A stretch of DNA of 64,000 bases from Pseudomonas migulae (GTDB lineage Bacteria; Pseudomonadota; Gammaproteobacteria; Pseudomonadales; Pseudomonadaceae). Made by a program: the position numbers and the translations under genes. The notes beneath the pieces were generated by a model. That model saw only the letters and a program-made list of their open reading frames with translations, was not told the DNA's origin and searched no databases. The number at the start of each line of letters is the position of its first letter. Within the stretch, counting starts at the first letter, position 1. Shown one piece after another: positions 1 through 14,225 of the stretch. The DNA is taken from positions 6,312,501 to 6,376,500 of the forward strand of contig NZ_JALJWR010000001.1 of NCBI RefSeq assembly GCF_024169315.1. Direction: 5' to 3'.

Positions 1-1
1 C

Positions 2-877
2 GAAAACTACATTCCGCTGTTCGATGTCGATGGCAAGAACGTCACCGCAATGGTGGAGATCTACAAGGAACCGAAGGACCTGATCGACCGCATGGAGCGC
101 GGCCTGGTGTTGATCTGGCTGGCCACCGCACTGGGCGGCGGGCTGATTTACCTGGGGCTGTACTGGATCGTGCGCCGGGCGGCGATGCTGCTGGCGGAGC
201 AACAAAAACAATTGATTGCCAACGAGACGTTCGTTGCCCTGGGTGAGATGTCGTCGGCGGTGGCCCACAGTTTGCGTAATCCGTTGGCGACCATTCGCTC
301 AAGCGCCGAGCTGGCGCTGGAGTTCGACAGCGGCCCGGCGCACAAAAACATCACCGACATCATCGGCCAGGCGGATCGCATGTCGAAATGGATAAGGGAA
401 CTGCTGCAATCCTTGCGCCCGCTCCATGACGAGCCCGAACCGGTGAACCTGGTGGCGGCGTTGCACGACAGCCTTATGGCTTTCGAACGGCAGATCGCCA
501 GCGCCGGGGTTCACGTGGTGTTCGAGCCGAAGGACACGCCGATGGTCCTGAGCCAGCCAATCCAGTTGTCGCAAATCCTCAACAGTTTGCTGGCCAATGC
601 GCTGGAAGCCATGGACAAGGGGGGCACGCTGACCATCACCCTGGAGCCCACTGATGCCCGAGGCACCAGTGTGGTTGTGAGGGACACGGGCAAAGGCATG
701 AGCGAGGAACAACGCAACCTGGCCTTCCGGCCGTTTTTCACCACCAAGCAAGGCGGGCTGGGTGTCGGACTGGTGCTGGTCAAACGAATCATGGAACGCT
801 ACGGCGGTGCCGTGAGCCTTGAAAGTTGTGAGGGCGAGGGCACCTGTGCACGCCTGTCATTCAAGCGGATTCCCTGA
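2..877 (+). CDS. mnxS1: Sensor histidine kinase, 5' end outside window (MnxS1-like)
   Basis: The reading frame is open from base 2, so the N-terminal sensor half is missing. What remains is the end of a periplasmic sensor, one membrane helix (about bases 104-175), a HisKA H-box (AHSLRNPLA with the phospho-accepting His), an N-box (LLANALEAMDKGG) and the G boxes (RDTGKGM, GGLGVGLVLV). It is a close paralogue of the kinase at 5001-6494: both share the ENYIP, VEIYKEP/VEVYKEP and SAVAHSLRNPLA stretches and the whole catalytic domain. Lying directly upstream of a multicopper oxidase, with the second kinase and an NtrC-type regulator downstream, it matches the two-kinase, one-regulator arrangement known for Mn(II) oxidation in P. 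putida GB-1. The symbol rests on this synteny and is inference; the kinase call itself is secure. Confidence 0.72.
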   Translation, partial: ENYIPLFDVDGKNVTAMVEIYKEPKDLIDRMERGLVLIWLATALGGGLIYLGLYWIVRRAAMLLAEQQKQLIANETFVALGEMSSAVAHSLRNPLATIRSSAELALEFDSGPAHKNITDIIGQADRMSKWIRELLQSLRPLHDEPEPVNLVAALHDSLMAFERQIASAGVHVVFEPKDTPMVLSQPIQLSQILNSLLANALEAMDKGGTLTITLEPTDARGTSVVVRDTGKGMSEEQRNLAFRPFFTTKQGGLGVGLVLVKRIMERYGGAVSLESCEGEGTCARLSFKRIP

Positions 878-1060
878 AATGGGGATGAACTTTCCCCGGT
901 AGCGGGTGTCCTTCCCCAGTCGTTTTTTCGGGTATGGCAAATTGATGTTGATAAGCCATTGTTTCGCTGGGTATTAATGCTTTGTATAAAGTTGTTACAG
1001 ATCTGGCGAGTTCCTTGCAAAACCTCCATTACCCCCTTCACAACTTCGAGGCGGCTGGTG

Positions 1061-3864
<2,804 letters not shown>

Positions 3865-3868
<4 letters not shown>

Positions 3869-4899
3869 TTCGCAGGGGAGCCGACATGACATCACGTACG
3901 CCGCGCTCCCGCGCCCTGGGCATGCACCTGATTTTGCTGCTGGTCACCTGTGGGCTGGCCGCTTGGGTGCTGCTCGCTCATGAAGGTGAACTGTCGCCGA
4001 CGGAGGAATCGGCGACACCCTGGGGCGGTGATTACTTCCCCAATACCTTGCTGACCAACCAGGACGGTCGGCAGGTGCGTTTTTTCGATGACCTGATCAA
4101 GGGCAAAGTGGTGGTGATCAACTTCATCTTCACCACGTGCAGCGACTCCTGTCCGCTTGAAACCGCGCGCCTTCGCCAGGTGCAACAGTTGCTGGGTGGG
4201 CGGGTTGGCCAGGACATTTTTTTCTACTCGATCAGCATCGACCCGTTGAGCGATACACCCGAAGTGCTCAAGGCCTACTCGCAACGGTTCAAGGTCGGAC
4301 CGGGCTGGCAGTTTCTCACCGGCGAATTCGAGGCCGTTACCGACTTGCGCAAAAAGCTCGGGCTGTTCATCGAAGGCGTCGACAACGGCCGCAGCAAGGA
4401 CCACAACCTGAGCCTGATCGTGGGCAACCAAAGTACCGGTCGCTGGATGAAAGCCTCACCGTTCGAGAATCCGTGGATCCTCGCCGATCAGTTGGCCAAT
4501 ACCTTGCAGAACTGGAAGCAACCCAGCATTGAAGAAAATTATGCCGATGCGCCCGAGATCCGCCCACCGAGCAACGGCGAAGAGTTGTTCCGTACCCGTT
4601 GTGCGTCGTGTCACAGCCTCGGGCCGCAAGACGGGCAGGGCATCGGCATGCGCAGCATCGGCCCGGACCTGATCGGCGTGACCCGTCTGCGGGAGCCCGC
4701 CTGGCTCAATCGCTGGATCCGCGAACCGGATCGCATGCTCGCCGAAAAGGACCCGATTGCGCTGGAGCTGTTTCAACGCTTTGACCGGATCCCGATGCCA
4801 AACCTGCGCCTGGATGAGCGCTCGGCGCAGTCCATCGTCGAATTCCTGCAGGAGGAAACCGATCGTCAGCAACCGTTGCAGGCCGCGCAGGTTCCATAG
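3865..4899 (+). CDS. SCO1/SenC copper chaperone fused to a cytochrome c domain
   Basis: The 344-residue protein overlaps the oxidase stop codon by ATGA, so the two are translationally coupled. The N terminus is a signal anchor (about residues 20-38). Residues about 50-215 form a thioredoxin-like SCO domain with the copper ligands C92 and C96 (TTCSDSCP) and H180 (DHNLSL). Residues about 235-335 form a class I cytochrome c with CASCH at 246-250 and a likely distal Met in IPMPNL. SCO proteins load copper into oxidases, so the obvious job is to metallate the upstream multicopper oxidase or reduce its thiols, with the haem domain passing electrons. An alternative start at 3886 (second Met) would still give a signal anchor. 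Confidence 0.85.
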
Positions 4900-6462
4900 C
4901 GACTAATTACTGATATCGAGCCGTCAGGCGCGATCAATGCCACCTACACTGATCCGAAACGCCACGGAAAAGGCTTTATGCCAGCCACCAGGACCCGCCC
5001 ATGCAGATACTCGAACAACACAAAGTAGCTGCGCCGCCGAACACGCCGGTGGGAGACGCGGGCTGGCGGGGCCGCTTCAATCTTCTGCGCTGGTTCTCCA
5101 TCGGCAGCTTCTTGATCATCGCCGTCGTGGCGTTGGGGCTTGGCTACATTTCCACGCGTTTCGTGGTCGAGGAGAGCATCAAACGCGATTCCATGCTGAC
5201 CGCGCAATTCGTTCAGGCCATCGGTGACGCCGAAATCCGCCACGCATCGATCAACCCGAACAGAACCATGGGCGAAATGCTCGACCCGCGTCAGGACAAC
5301 GCCTACCCCGATGTCAATCCGGGCGCCCGTGCCGCCTCGCGCAACGAGTTTCTCGATCATGTAGGGCATCTGCCGGACATGCTGCTGGCCACGGTGTACG
5401 CGCTGGATCGCACCGTGGTCTGGTCGACCAACCCGGAGTTGATCGGCGTGCGAATTGAAGATGACGAGGAGCTGGACGAATCGTTCGAGATGAAGGAAGC
5501 CGTGTCCACCAGCTACCACGAGATCGATGAAGAACGTCCCGAGCAAAGACTGCTGCGCGAGCCGGAGTATCTGTTCATCGAAAACTACATTCCGATGTTC
5601 AATTCCGACAGGAGCAAGGTCATCGCCATGGTCGAGGTCTACAAGGAGCCGGTTGATCTGGTTGCGCGCATCCAGCGTGGTTTCAAGTCGATATGGGTGG
5701 CGACCGTGCTCGGCGGGGCCGTTATCTACCTCGGGCTGTTCTGGATTGTGCAGCGTGCCGCCAAGCTGCTCGAAAGCCAGCAGAAACAGCTGATCGCCAA
5801 CGAAACCTTCGTGGCCCTTGGGGAAATGTCCTCGGCCGTGGCCCACAGTTTGCGCAATCCGCTGGCGAACATTCGCTCCAGCGCCGAACTGGCCCAGGAA
5901 ATCGCCAGCCAGAGCTCACAGAAAAACATCGGCGACATCATCAGTCAGGTCGATCGCATGTCGCGCTGGGTTCGCGAGCTGCTGGTGTCGTTGCGGCCGA
6001 TGACTGACGAGTATGAAGCGGTGGATCTGGTGCTCGCCATCGACGACACCCTGAGTGCGTTCGACGCGCTGATCAACCGCTCCAATGTCGACGTTCGTTT
6101 CACCCCCAACGCCTGCCCGCCGGTAGTCAGCCAACAGGTGTTGCTCACGCAGATTCTCAATAGCCTGTTTGCCAACGCTCTGGAAGCCATGCCCAAGGGC
6201 GGTCTGCTGAGCATCGAGATTGAATCGCCGCAAGCCGGACACGTGCGTATGACCCTGAGCGATACCGGCAAGGGCATGACCAAACAGCAGCAGCAAATGG
6301 TCTTCAAGCCGTTTTTCACCACCAAACAAGGCGGGTTGGGCGTGGGCCTGGCCCTGGTCAAACGAATAATGGAACGCTTCGAGGGCTCGGTCGAACTGAC
6401 CAGTCAGGAGCAGCAAGGGACCCGCGTCAGTCTTAATTTTAAAGTGGCAACGGGAGGGGTAT

Positions 6463-7883
<1,421 letters not shown>

Positions 7884-7893
<10 letters not shown>

Positions 7894-8279
7894 ACGGGCG
7901 TCGCCTGGCCCTGGCGACTGAGGCAGGCCAGCAGGCACGTGGGGTCGATGACTTCTTCGTTCACGTAGACGCCGCGTTCGGCGTCGTAGGAGCGGATGAA
8001 CACCCGGACGGTGGCATCTGCGACCGTCGGCAACCGTGAGTCGGAGAACTCATGCTGGCTGGCGATCGGGATGAAATCCGGAGGGGCTGTCGGGATGTAC
8101 GAGCGCGGCGGCACGGTGCTCAGGGTCGGCGGAACGGGGTGGGCGAACGGCTGGTTTTCCCCGTAATAGTTGAACTCGCTGCTGTACTCGGACGTGGGTA
8201 CCAGGCTGTCTTGCGCGTGAACGCCGGTGGCGGCGGTCAGGCAGAGGGCGAACATCAGCGGCAGATCGGTGTGTTTCAT
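7884..8279 (-). CDS. Small secreted protein of unknown function
   Basis: The predicted product is 131 residues starting at MKHTDLPLMF, preceded on its strand by an AGGTG-like ribosome site; an upstream in-frame Met at 8309 is less likely because it would put ten residues in front of the signal peptide. The signal peptide (LMFALCLTAATGVHA) is followed by a mature part rich in Pro, Ser and Tyr (PVPPTLSTVPPRSYIPTAPPDF) and a C-terminal CLLAC pair of cysteines. It runs tail to tail with the regulator, overlapping it by ten bases. I do not recognise a family. Its position next to the metal-oxidation locus may be incidental. Confidence 0.6.
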
Positions 8280-8449
8280 GGCTGCACCTGCGAAATCGTT
8301 TTCCCGCATTTCCCCAAGGTCATTAACTATAGCTGCCGGACGTGGGCGATGCCTGGCTTACAACATTCCAACAAACGCCACATGGGTTTTTCAAAAACGC
8401 TGATCTAGACTCGGGCCGGTCTGATAACCCCCGAGTTCTGGAGTGTGCA

Positions 8450-9256
8450 ATGGAAATGCCGTCAAAAGAAAAGGCCATCGCCAGCAACCGCGATGCCTGG
8501 AATGACTCCGCCCGACACCACAAAGACAATCCCGAATGGCCCTCACTTCTGAAGGCGGTCACTCAAGGCGATTTTTCCTGCATCGATGACACCTTGCGCG
8601 GTGTGCTGGAACAGGTCGGCGTCGACGGCAAGGCCGTGGTGCAACTGGGCTGCAACAACGGGCGCGAAAGTCTTTCACTGTTTGCGTTGGGAGCCCGCAG
8701 TGTCGTCGGCATTGACCAGTCCGAGGCCTTTCTCGAACAGGCGCGGGAGCTGGCGTCACGCTCACCGCACGCACCCGAGTTCATCGAGGCCGATATCCAT
8801 CGTCTGCCGAGCGAACTGCATGGCCGGTTCGATGTGGCGCTGATCACCATCGGCGTCCTGAACTGGATGCCGGACATCGGCGAATTCTTCCGCCACGTCG
8901 CACACACCCTCAAGCCCGGCGGCGCGCTGGTGGTGTACGAAACCCATCCGTTCCTGGAGATGTTCGACCCCGAAGCCGCTGATCCGTATGGTTTGGCCAG
9001 TTCCTACTTTCGCAGCGAGCCATTCGTGCAAGACCAGCCGATCGTCTACGAAGGCAAGGTCGAGCAGCAGGCTGCGACGTCCTACTGGTTCGTCCACACG
9101 TTGGGCGCGATCTTCACCGGCGCCATCGAGGCGGGGTTGCAGATCAGCCACTTCAAGGAGTATCCGCACTCCAATCGTGAGGAGCTGTATGACCGCTATG
9201 AGAAGCACGCGGCGCAGTTGCCGTTGTGTTTTACGTGGGTGGCGTTGAAGCATTGA
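8450..9256 (+). CDS. Class I SAM-dependent methyltransferase
   Basis: The 268-residue protein begins at MEMPSKEK, with a GAG ribosome site eight bases upstream; the longer frame from 8342 has no such site. The SAM-binding motif I is VVQLGCNNGRE at residues 63-73, followed by an acidic motif II (VVGIDQSEAFLEQA), a motif in DVALITIGVLNWM and a post-motif LKPGGALVVYETHP. This is a UbiE/COQ5-like fold of standard length. The substrate is not evident. It stands alone between the small secreted protein and an ABC transporter, with a single REP copy after it. Confidence 0.8.
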   Translation: MEMPSKEKAIASNRDAWNDSARHHKDNPEWPSLLKAVTQGDFSCIDDTLRGVLEQVGVDGKAVVQLGCNNGRESLSLFALGARSVVGIDQSEAFLEQARELASRSPHAPEFIEADIHRLPSELHGRFDVALITIGVLNWMPDIGEFFRHVAHTLKPGGALVVYETHPFLEMFDPEAADPYGLASSYFRSEPFVQDQPIVYEGKVEQQAATSYWFVHTLGAIFTGAIEAGLQISHFKEYPHSNREELYDRYEKHAAQLPLCFTWVALKH

Positions 9257-9280
9257 GACCAAATCGGTAACACCGCTGTA

Positions 9281-9313
9281 CCTGTGGGAACGTGGCTTGC
9301 CCGCGAAGAGGCC
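9281..9313. repeat. Single REP element
   Basis: One copy of the REP core (GTGGGAACGTGGCTTGCCCGC) lies between the methyltransferase and ABC transporter genes. No inverted partner is visible nearby, unlike most REPs in this window. Confidence 0.7.
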
Positions 9314-9447
9314 GGCCCATTCAATGCACATGCAAAGGTTCATGATCGTTCCCACCAGCCTCCAAGATCAGATTGGCGGCGGCAGGGCCGACAAAACCCA
9401 TGCAGGCCCGCTATCCTTTGCCCCACGCCCCTCATTCAGGTCCACCC

Positions 9448-10116
9448 ATGCTTCAGGTCCAAGGCGTCTTCAAAAGCTACGCCACTCCGCAAGGTCCGCT
9501 GCCGGTGTTGCAAGGTGTCGACCTGACGCTCAAACCCGGCAGCAGCCTGGCGTTGATGGGCGAGTCGGGCAGCGGCAAGAGCACCTTGCTGCACCTGATC
9601 GCCGGGCTGGACAAGGTCGATCGCGGCAGCATCCGCAGTGGTGTGCATCAGCTGGATCAGATGAACGAAGGGCAACTGGCGAACTGGCGGCGGACTGAAA
9701 TCGGTCTGGTGTTCCAGCAGTTCAACCTGATCGGCAGCTTGCGCGTGGAGGACAACCTGGCGTTCCAGGCGCGGCTGGCCGGGCGGCACGATCCGCGCTG
9801 GCAGGCGCATCTGGTGCAGCGCCTGGGGTTGGGGGATTTGCTGCGGCGTTATCCGGAGCAGTTGTCCGGCGGTCAACAGCAGCGGGTTGCACTGGGGCGG
9901 GCGCTGGCGTCGCAACCCAAACTGCTGCTGGCCGACGAACCCACCGGCAGCCTCGATGAAGCCACCAGCGATGAAGTGCTGAAGTTGTTGCTGGAGCTGC
10001 TCGACGACAGCCCCACGACGTTGTTGATGGTCACTCACAGCCCAAGGGTGGCGGCGCGACTGGCGGAGAAAGTGGTGTTGCACCGTGGTCGCCTGGCTGG
10101 CGCGGACGATCGCTGA
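9448..10116 (+). CDS. ABC transporter ATP-binding subunit, LolD/MacB type
   Basis: The product is about 222 residues from MLQVQGVFKSYAT, the usual start position for this family; the upstream in-frame ATGs at 9373 and 9400 would add a non-conserved tail. It carries Walker A GESGSGKS at 38-45, the signature LSGGQ at 139-143 and Walker B with D163-E164 (LLADEPTGSLDE). The spacing and the PTGSLD sequence are typical of the MacB/LolD/FtsE branch that powers mechanotransmission rather than classic transport. The partner permease begins immediately after or slightly before the stop, and an AttH-like lipoprotein follows; the three form one operon. Confidence 0.85.
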   Translation: MLQVQGVFKSYATPQGPLPVLQGVDLTLKPGSSLALMGESGSGKSTLLHLIAGLDKVDRGSIRSGVHQLDQMNEGQLANWRRTEIGLVFQQFNLIGSLRVEDNLAFQARLAGRHDPRWQAHLVQRLGLGDLLRRYPEQLSGGQQQRVALGRALASQPKLLLADEPTGSLDEATSDEVLKLLLELLDDSPTTLLMVTHSPRVAARLAEKVVLHRGRLAGADDR

Positions 10117-10117
10117 G

Positions 10118-12589
10118 GTGCGGGTTTTTCGCGAAACCATGCGCGCACTGCTCAGCCATTGGCGGCAGCACCCGGTGCAGTTTTTCAGTGTGCTGACCGG
10201 GCTTTGGCTCGCCACCAGCCTGTTGACCGGCGTGCAGGCGCTGAACAGCCAGGCGCGGGAAAGTTACGCGCGGGCCAGTCAGTTGATCGGCGGTGAACCC
10301 CAGGCCAGTCTCAGTGCACCGGGTGGCGGGACGTTTCCCCAGGCCTTGTTTGTCGAGCTGCGCCGCGCGGGTTGGCCGGTGTCGCCGGTGCTGCAGGGGA
10401 GAGTCACGCTCAAGGGGCATGAAGACCAGCGATTGCAGTTGATGGGCATTGAGCCGGTGTCGCTCCCATCTGGTTCCGCCGTGGCCGGGCAGGCGTTGGC
10501 GATCGAGCAGGTGGTCGAGTTTTTCAGCCCGCCGGGCAGGACCTGGATTTCTCCGCAGATGTTGCAGGCGTTGGGGTTGCGCGAAGGCGACCGTCCTTCC
10601 AGTTTGAACGGTGTGATGTTGCCGCCACTGCAGGTGCAAACCGACATGGCCCCCGGCGTCTTGCTGGTGGACATCGGCTTTGCTCAGCAGATTCTGGGGC
10701 TGCCGGATCAACTGTCGCGCTTGCTGTTGCCCAAGGATTTCACTGCCACCTTGCCTGATCAATTCAAAGGCCAGCTCCAACTGAAAGCCAGCGACGAAGA
10801 GAACAACCTTTCGCGCCTGACCGAAAGCTTTCACCTGAACCTCGATGCCTTGGGTTTTCTCTCTTTTGTCGTTGGCCTGTTCATTGTCCACGCCGCCATC
10901 GGACTGGCTCTGGAGCAACGTCGAGGGCTGCTGCGAACCCTGCGCGCCTGTGGGGTCAGCGCTCGAATGTTGATTGCTTGCCTCGCCGTTGAACTGGGTG
11001 GGCTGGCGCTGATCGGCGGCCTTGCAGGCGTCGCCAGTGGCTACCTGCTGGCCAGTGTGCTGCTGCCGGACGTCGCCGCCAGTCTGCGCGGGTTGTACGG
11101 CGCCGAAGTGGCGGGGCAGTTGAGCCTCAGTCCAGGGTGGTGGCTCAGCGGTATTGGCCTGAGCCTGCTGGGTGCGATGCTGGCCGGTGCCAACAGCCTG
11201 TTGCGGGCGGCGCGTTTGCCGTTGCTGGCCCTGGCCGATCCGCAGGCGTGGCATCAGGCCTATGCACGCTGGTTGCGGCGTCAAGGTTGGGTGGCGGCGA
11301 TTGCGGGCGTGATCGCAGTGCTGGCGTTGATCTTTGGCGACAGCCTGGCCAGTGGATTCCTGCTGATGGCCGCGCTGCTGATCGGCGCGGCGCTGGCGCT
11401 GCCGGTGGTGCTCGATACGGTGCTGAACCTGGTGCTGCATCGCAGCCGTTCGGTGCTCGGTCAATGGTTTCTCGCCGATTGCCGTCAGCAACTGCCGGCC
11501 CTGAGCCTGGCGTTGATGGCGCTGTTGTTGGCACTGGCGGCGAATATCGGCGCCGGCAGCATGACCGCCGGTTTTCGCCAGACCTTCAGTGACTGGCTCG
11601 AACAAAGGCTGACCGCCGAACTGTACGTGAACCCGCAAAACCCGGCCCAGGCCAGAGAACTGCAGAGCTGGCTCAAACAGCAACCATCACTCAGCGCCGT
11701 GCTGCCCAACTGGCAGGTGTCGATCCAGTTGCAGGGCTGGCCGGCGGACGTTTTTGGCGTGATCGACCACCCGAACTATCGCCAGCACTGGCCGTTGCTG
11801 GAAGCCTTGGGCGACAACCCGTGGGACCGATTGGCCAAGGACGACGCGCTGATGCTCAGCGAACAACTGGCCCGGCGCCTGAAGGTGCGTCTCGGTGACC
11901 GTCTCACGCTGCCCACGCCGACCGGCACGTGGTCACCGCGCATCGTCGGGATCTACGCTGACTACGGCAATCCCAAGGGCCACCTCCTGGTCAATGTCGA
12001 CCACCTGCTGCGCGGCTGGCCACAACTGACACCCAACCGCTTCAACCTGCGCATCGAGCCGCCGCTGATCCCGGCGTTCCTGAAAACGCTGCAAACACGC
12101 TTCGCCCTGGACGACAGCCGCATCGTCGATCAGGCCCGGCTCAAAGGATGGTCCACCCAAGTGTTCGAACGCACCTTCGCCGCGACCGCCGCGCTGAACA
12201 GCCTGACCCTTGGCGTAGCGGGCGTGGCACTGTTCATCAGCCTGCTGACCCAGAGCCAGAGCCGCCTCGGGCAACTCGCACCGCTGTGGGCGTTGGGCGT
12301 GACGCGCCGACAATTGATGCTGCTCAACCTCGGGCAAACCTGGTTGCTGGCGGTGCTGACGCTGGTGCTGGCCTTGCCGCTGGGCATCGCACTGGCGTGG
12401 TGCCTGGACACGGTGATCAACGTTCAGGCATTCGGCTGGCGCCTGCCGTTGCGGGTGTTTCCGTTGCAGCTGGCGCAGTTGATGGGGCTGGCGTTGCTGG
12501 CGACCTTGCTGGCGTCCGCGTGGCCGCTGTACTCGCTGTATCGCTCGCAACCGGCGGACCTGCTGAGGACGTTTGCTCATGAGGATTAA
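10118..12589 (+). CDS. ABC transporter permease with FtsX domains
   Basis: The protein is about 823 residues with an N-terminal anchor (about 20-40), a large periplasmic domain, three to four helices around 255-400, a second periplasmic domain and a C-terminal FtsX domain with helices around 700-815. This is the duplicated FtsX layout of YbbP/MacB-type permeases. The start is uncertain: GTG at 10118 directly after the ATPase stop, ATG at 10139, or GTG at 10085 overlapping the ATPase by 32 bases are all in frame. It ends 11 bases inside the next gene. The partner ATPase is of the mechanotransmitting type, so it likely moves lipoproteins or other envelope substrates out of the inner membrane; the actual cargo is not known. 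Confidence 0.8.
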   Translation: MRVFRETMRALLSHWRQHPVQFFSVLTGLWLATSLLTGVQALNSQARESYARASQLIGGEPQASLSAPGGGTFPQALFVELRRAGWPVSPVLQGRVTLKGHEDQRLQLMGIEPVSLPSGSAVAGQALAIEQVVEFFSPPGRTWISPQMLQALGLREGDRPSSLNGVMLPPLQVQTDMAPGVLLVDIGFAQQILGLPDQLSRLLLPKDFTATLPDQFKGQLQLKASDEENNLSRLTESFHLNLDALGFLSFVVGLFIVHAAIGLALEQRRGLLRTLRACGVSARMLIACLAVELGGLALIGGLAGVASGYLLASVLLPDVAASLRGLYGAEVAGQLSLSPGWWLSGIGLSLLGAMLAGANSLLRAARLPLLALADPQAWHQAYARWLRRQGWVAAIAGVIAVLALIFGDSLASGFLLMAALLIGAALALPVVLDTVLNLVLHRSRSVLGQWFLADCRQQLPALSLALMALLLALAANIGAGSMTAGFRQTFSDWLEQRLTAELYVNPQNPAQARELQSWLKQQPSLSAVLPNWQVSIQLQGWPADVFGVIDHPNYRQHWPLLEALGDNPWDRLAKDDALMLSEQLARRLKVRLGDRLTLPTPTGTWSPRIVGIYADYGNPKGHLLVNVDHLLRGWPQLTPNRFNLRIEPPLIPAFLKTLQTRFALDDSRIVDQARLKGWSTQVFERTFAATAALNSLTLGVAGVALFISLLTQSQSRLGQLAPLWALGVTRRQLMLLNLGQTWLLAVLTLVLALPLGIALAWCLDTVINVQAFGWRLPLRVFPLQLAQLMGLALLATLLASAWPLYSLYRSQPADLLRTFAHED

Positions 12590-13646
12590 ACTCGGCGTGC
12601 TGTTGCTGGCACTTTTCTTGAGCGGCTGCGATGACTCGACGCCGGTCGAAAAAGGCTTCGCCGGCCTCGGTGGTGAAGCGGCCGCGTTTACCCCGGTAGT
12701 GCCCGGTCGGGTGTTCAGCTTTCCGGCGGATCACGGGCCTCACGATGGTTTTCGCATCGAGTGGTGGTACGTCACCGCCAACCTCAAGGACGATCAGGGC
12801 CGCGAGTTCGGCGTGCAATGGACGCTGTTTCGCAGTGCATTGAAAGCCACGCCCGAGGTGGCAGGGTGGGGTAACCAGACAATCTGGCTCGGCCATGCAG
12901 CAGTGACCTCGGCGACGGCGCATCACGCGGCCGAACGCTACGCCCGTGGCGGCGTCGGGCAGGCCGGGGTGAGCGTGCAGCCCTTCAATGCGTGGATCGA
13001 CGATTGGCGGTTCAGCAGTCAGGGCACCGATGCGTTGGCTGATCTTCAACTCAGTGCCCGTGACAAGCTTTTCAGCTACCAACTGCGGCTCACGTCCACG
13101 CGTGCACCAGTGCTGCAAGGCGACAAGGGCTTCAGCCAGAAATCCGAGGAGGGCCAGGCGTCGTACTACTACAGTCAGCCGTTTTTTCAGGCCAGCGGTA
13201 CGCTGGAGATCGACGGCAAGACCTATCAGGTCAGCGGCCCGGCGTGGCTCGACCGCGAGTGGAGCAGCCAGCCGCTGACCGCGAACCAGAGCGGTTGGGA
13301 TTGGTTTTCCCTGCATCTGGACAGCGGCGAACAGGTCATGCTGTACCGCATGCGGCAGAAGAACGGCGAGCCGTATCTCACCGGCACCTGGATCGACGCC
13401 CAGGGCCAGACTCAGTTACTGCACGCCACGGATATCCGCCTGATTCCGCAAGACACTGCCACCGTCGCTGGGCGCTCGATGCCCGTGCGCTGGTCGATCA
13501 ACATCCCCGCCAAACACCTAGACATCACCATCAACGCGCTCAACCCCAATGCCTGGATGGATTTGCGCATTCCGTACTGGGAAGGCCCGGTACGCCTCCG
13601 CGGCAGCCATGCGGGGCAGGGCTATCTGGAAATGACCGGTTATTAA
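12579..13646 (+). CDS. AttH/CrtC-like lipocalin-domain lipoprotein
   Basis: The 355-residue product starts at MRIKLGVLLLALFLSGCDD, a lipoprotein signal with lipobox LSGC, and overlaps the permease stop by 11 bases. The rest resembles the AttH/hydroxyneurosporene synthase-like fold: the sequence FRIEWWYVTANL near the start and SGPAWLDREWSSQPL around residue 220 are characteristic family stretches. Members are commonly encoded next to YbbA/YbbP-type ABC systems, as here, and probably act on or bind a hydrophobic molecule in the periplasm. The enzymatic role is not established. Confidence 0.8.
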   Translation: MRIKLGVLLLALFLSGCDDSTPVEKGFAGLGGEAAAFTPVVPGRVFSFPADHGPHDGFRIEWWYVTANLKDDQGREFGVQWTLFRSALKATPEVAGWGNQTIWLGHAAVTSATAHHAAERYARGGVGQAGVSVQPFNAWIDDWRFSSQGTDALADLQLSARDKLFSYQLRLTSTRAPVLQGDKGFSQKSEEGQASYYYSQPFFQASGTLEIDGKTYQVSGPAWLDREWSSQPLTANQSGWDWFSLHLDSGEQVMLYRMRQKNGEPYLTGTWIDAQGQTQLLHATDIRLIPQDTATVAGRSMPVRWSINIPAKHLDITINALNPNAWMDLRIPYWEGPVRLRGSHAGQGYLEMTGY

Positions 13647-13711
13647 GTCGGAACTCTCGGCAGCGCGGCGTCCTCCTAATTCAAGAATGCCCGCGTTCAC
13701 AGGAGCCCGCC

Positions 13712-13954
13712 ATGAGCGACGACCTCAAACCACCCGACCTTGCCGCGTGGCAGCGCCTGTTTGAAGACAAGGCCTACTGGCAGCAATCCCCCGACGCCCA
13801 TTACGCCGAGCTGCTGCGTGTGGCCGACGATTTGCTGGGGCAGGGCGCCATCGACCTCGACCAGTGGCAGACCCTGAAGGCCAAGGCCGATCAATCCCAC
13901 AAAGACTCGCCTGCCGTGAACGTCGCCCACGAGGTCGACGACCCCGACGCCTGA
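13712..13954 (+). CDS. Small acidic protein of unknown function
   Basis: The 80-residue reading frame begins at MSDDLKPPDLAAW with an AGGAG ribosome site eight bases before the ATG, which separates it from the longer shadow frame. It is rich in Asp, Ala and Leu, predicted helical (LLRVADDLLGQGAIDLDQWQTLKAKADQ) and has no signal peptide. It is followed after 11 bases by a second small gene. I recognise no family. Confidence 0.6.
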   Translation: MSDDLKPPDLAAWQRLFEDKAYWQQSPDAHYAELLRVADDLLGQGAIDLDQWQTLKAKADQSHKDSPAVNVAHEVDDPDA

Positions 13955-13965
13955 GGAGAACCAAC

Positions 13966-14139
13966 GTGAACCGCCAATCGCCTGACACCTCGGAACACCC
14001 CGACGAACCGCGTCCACCCGGAGAAGTCGAGCGCGACAACGACGCCTTGCGACCCACCGATCCCACTCGCCGCAAGGACAGTGGCAAAGGCACCGACCGC
14101 GGCGAATCCACCGCGCAAGAAACGGCGGAAAATCGCTGA
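13966..14139 (+). CDS. Small, highly charged disordered protein
   Basis: The 57-residue frame starts at GTG 13966 with a GAGGAG site nine bases upstream, right after the preceding small gene's stop. The sequence (PDTSEHPDEPRPPGEVERDN and onward) is almost entirely polar and Pro-rich, with no hydrophobic core, so it is probably disordered. The strong ribosome site and tight spacing suggest a real gene. No family recognised. Confidence 0.5.
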   Translation: MNRQSPDTSEHPDEPRPPGEVERDNDALRPTDPTRRKDSGKGTDRGESTAQETAENR

Positions 14140-14225
14140 ACAGCGTCTATGCTCAGTGGCACGGACGGCGCTGAGCCTTGGTTCAGAGCCGTCCGCTGCC
14201 ATTCATCACAGGGAACGTACCGCAT

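Noticed and set aside
935..953. Possible sigma-54 promoter TGGCAAATTGATGTTGAT before the multicopper oxidase
   Set aside because: The distance between the GG and the TTG element is two bases too long for a sigma-54 promoter.
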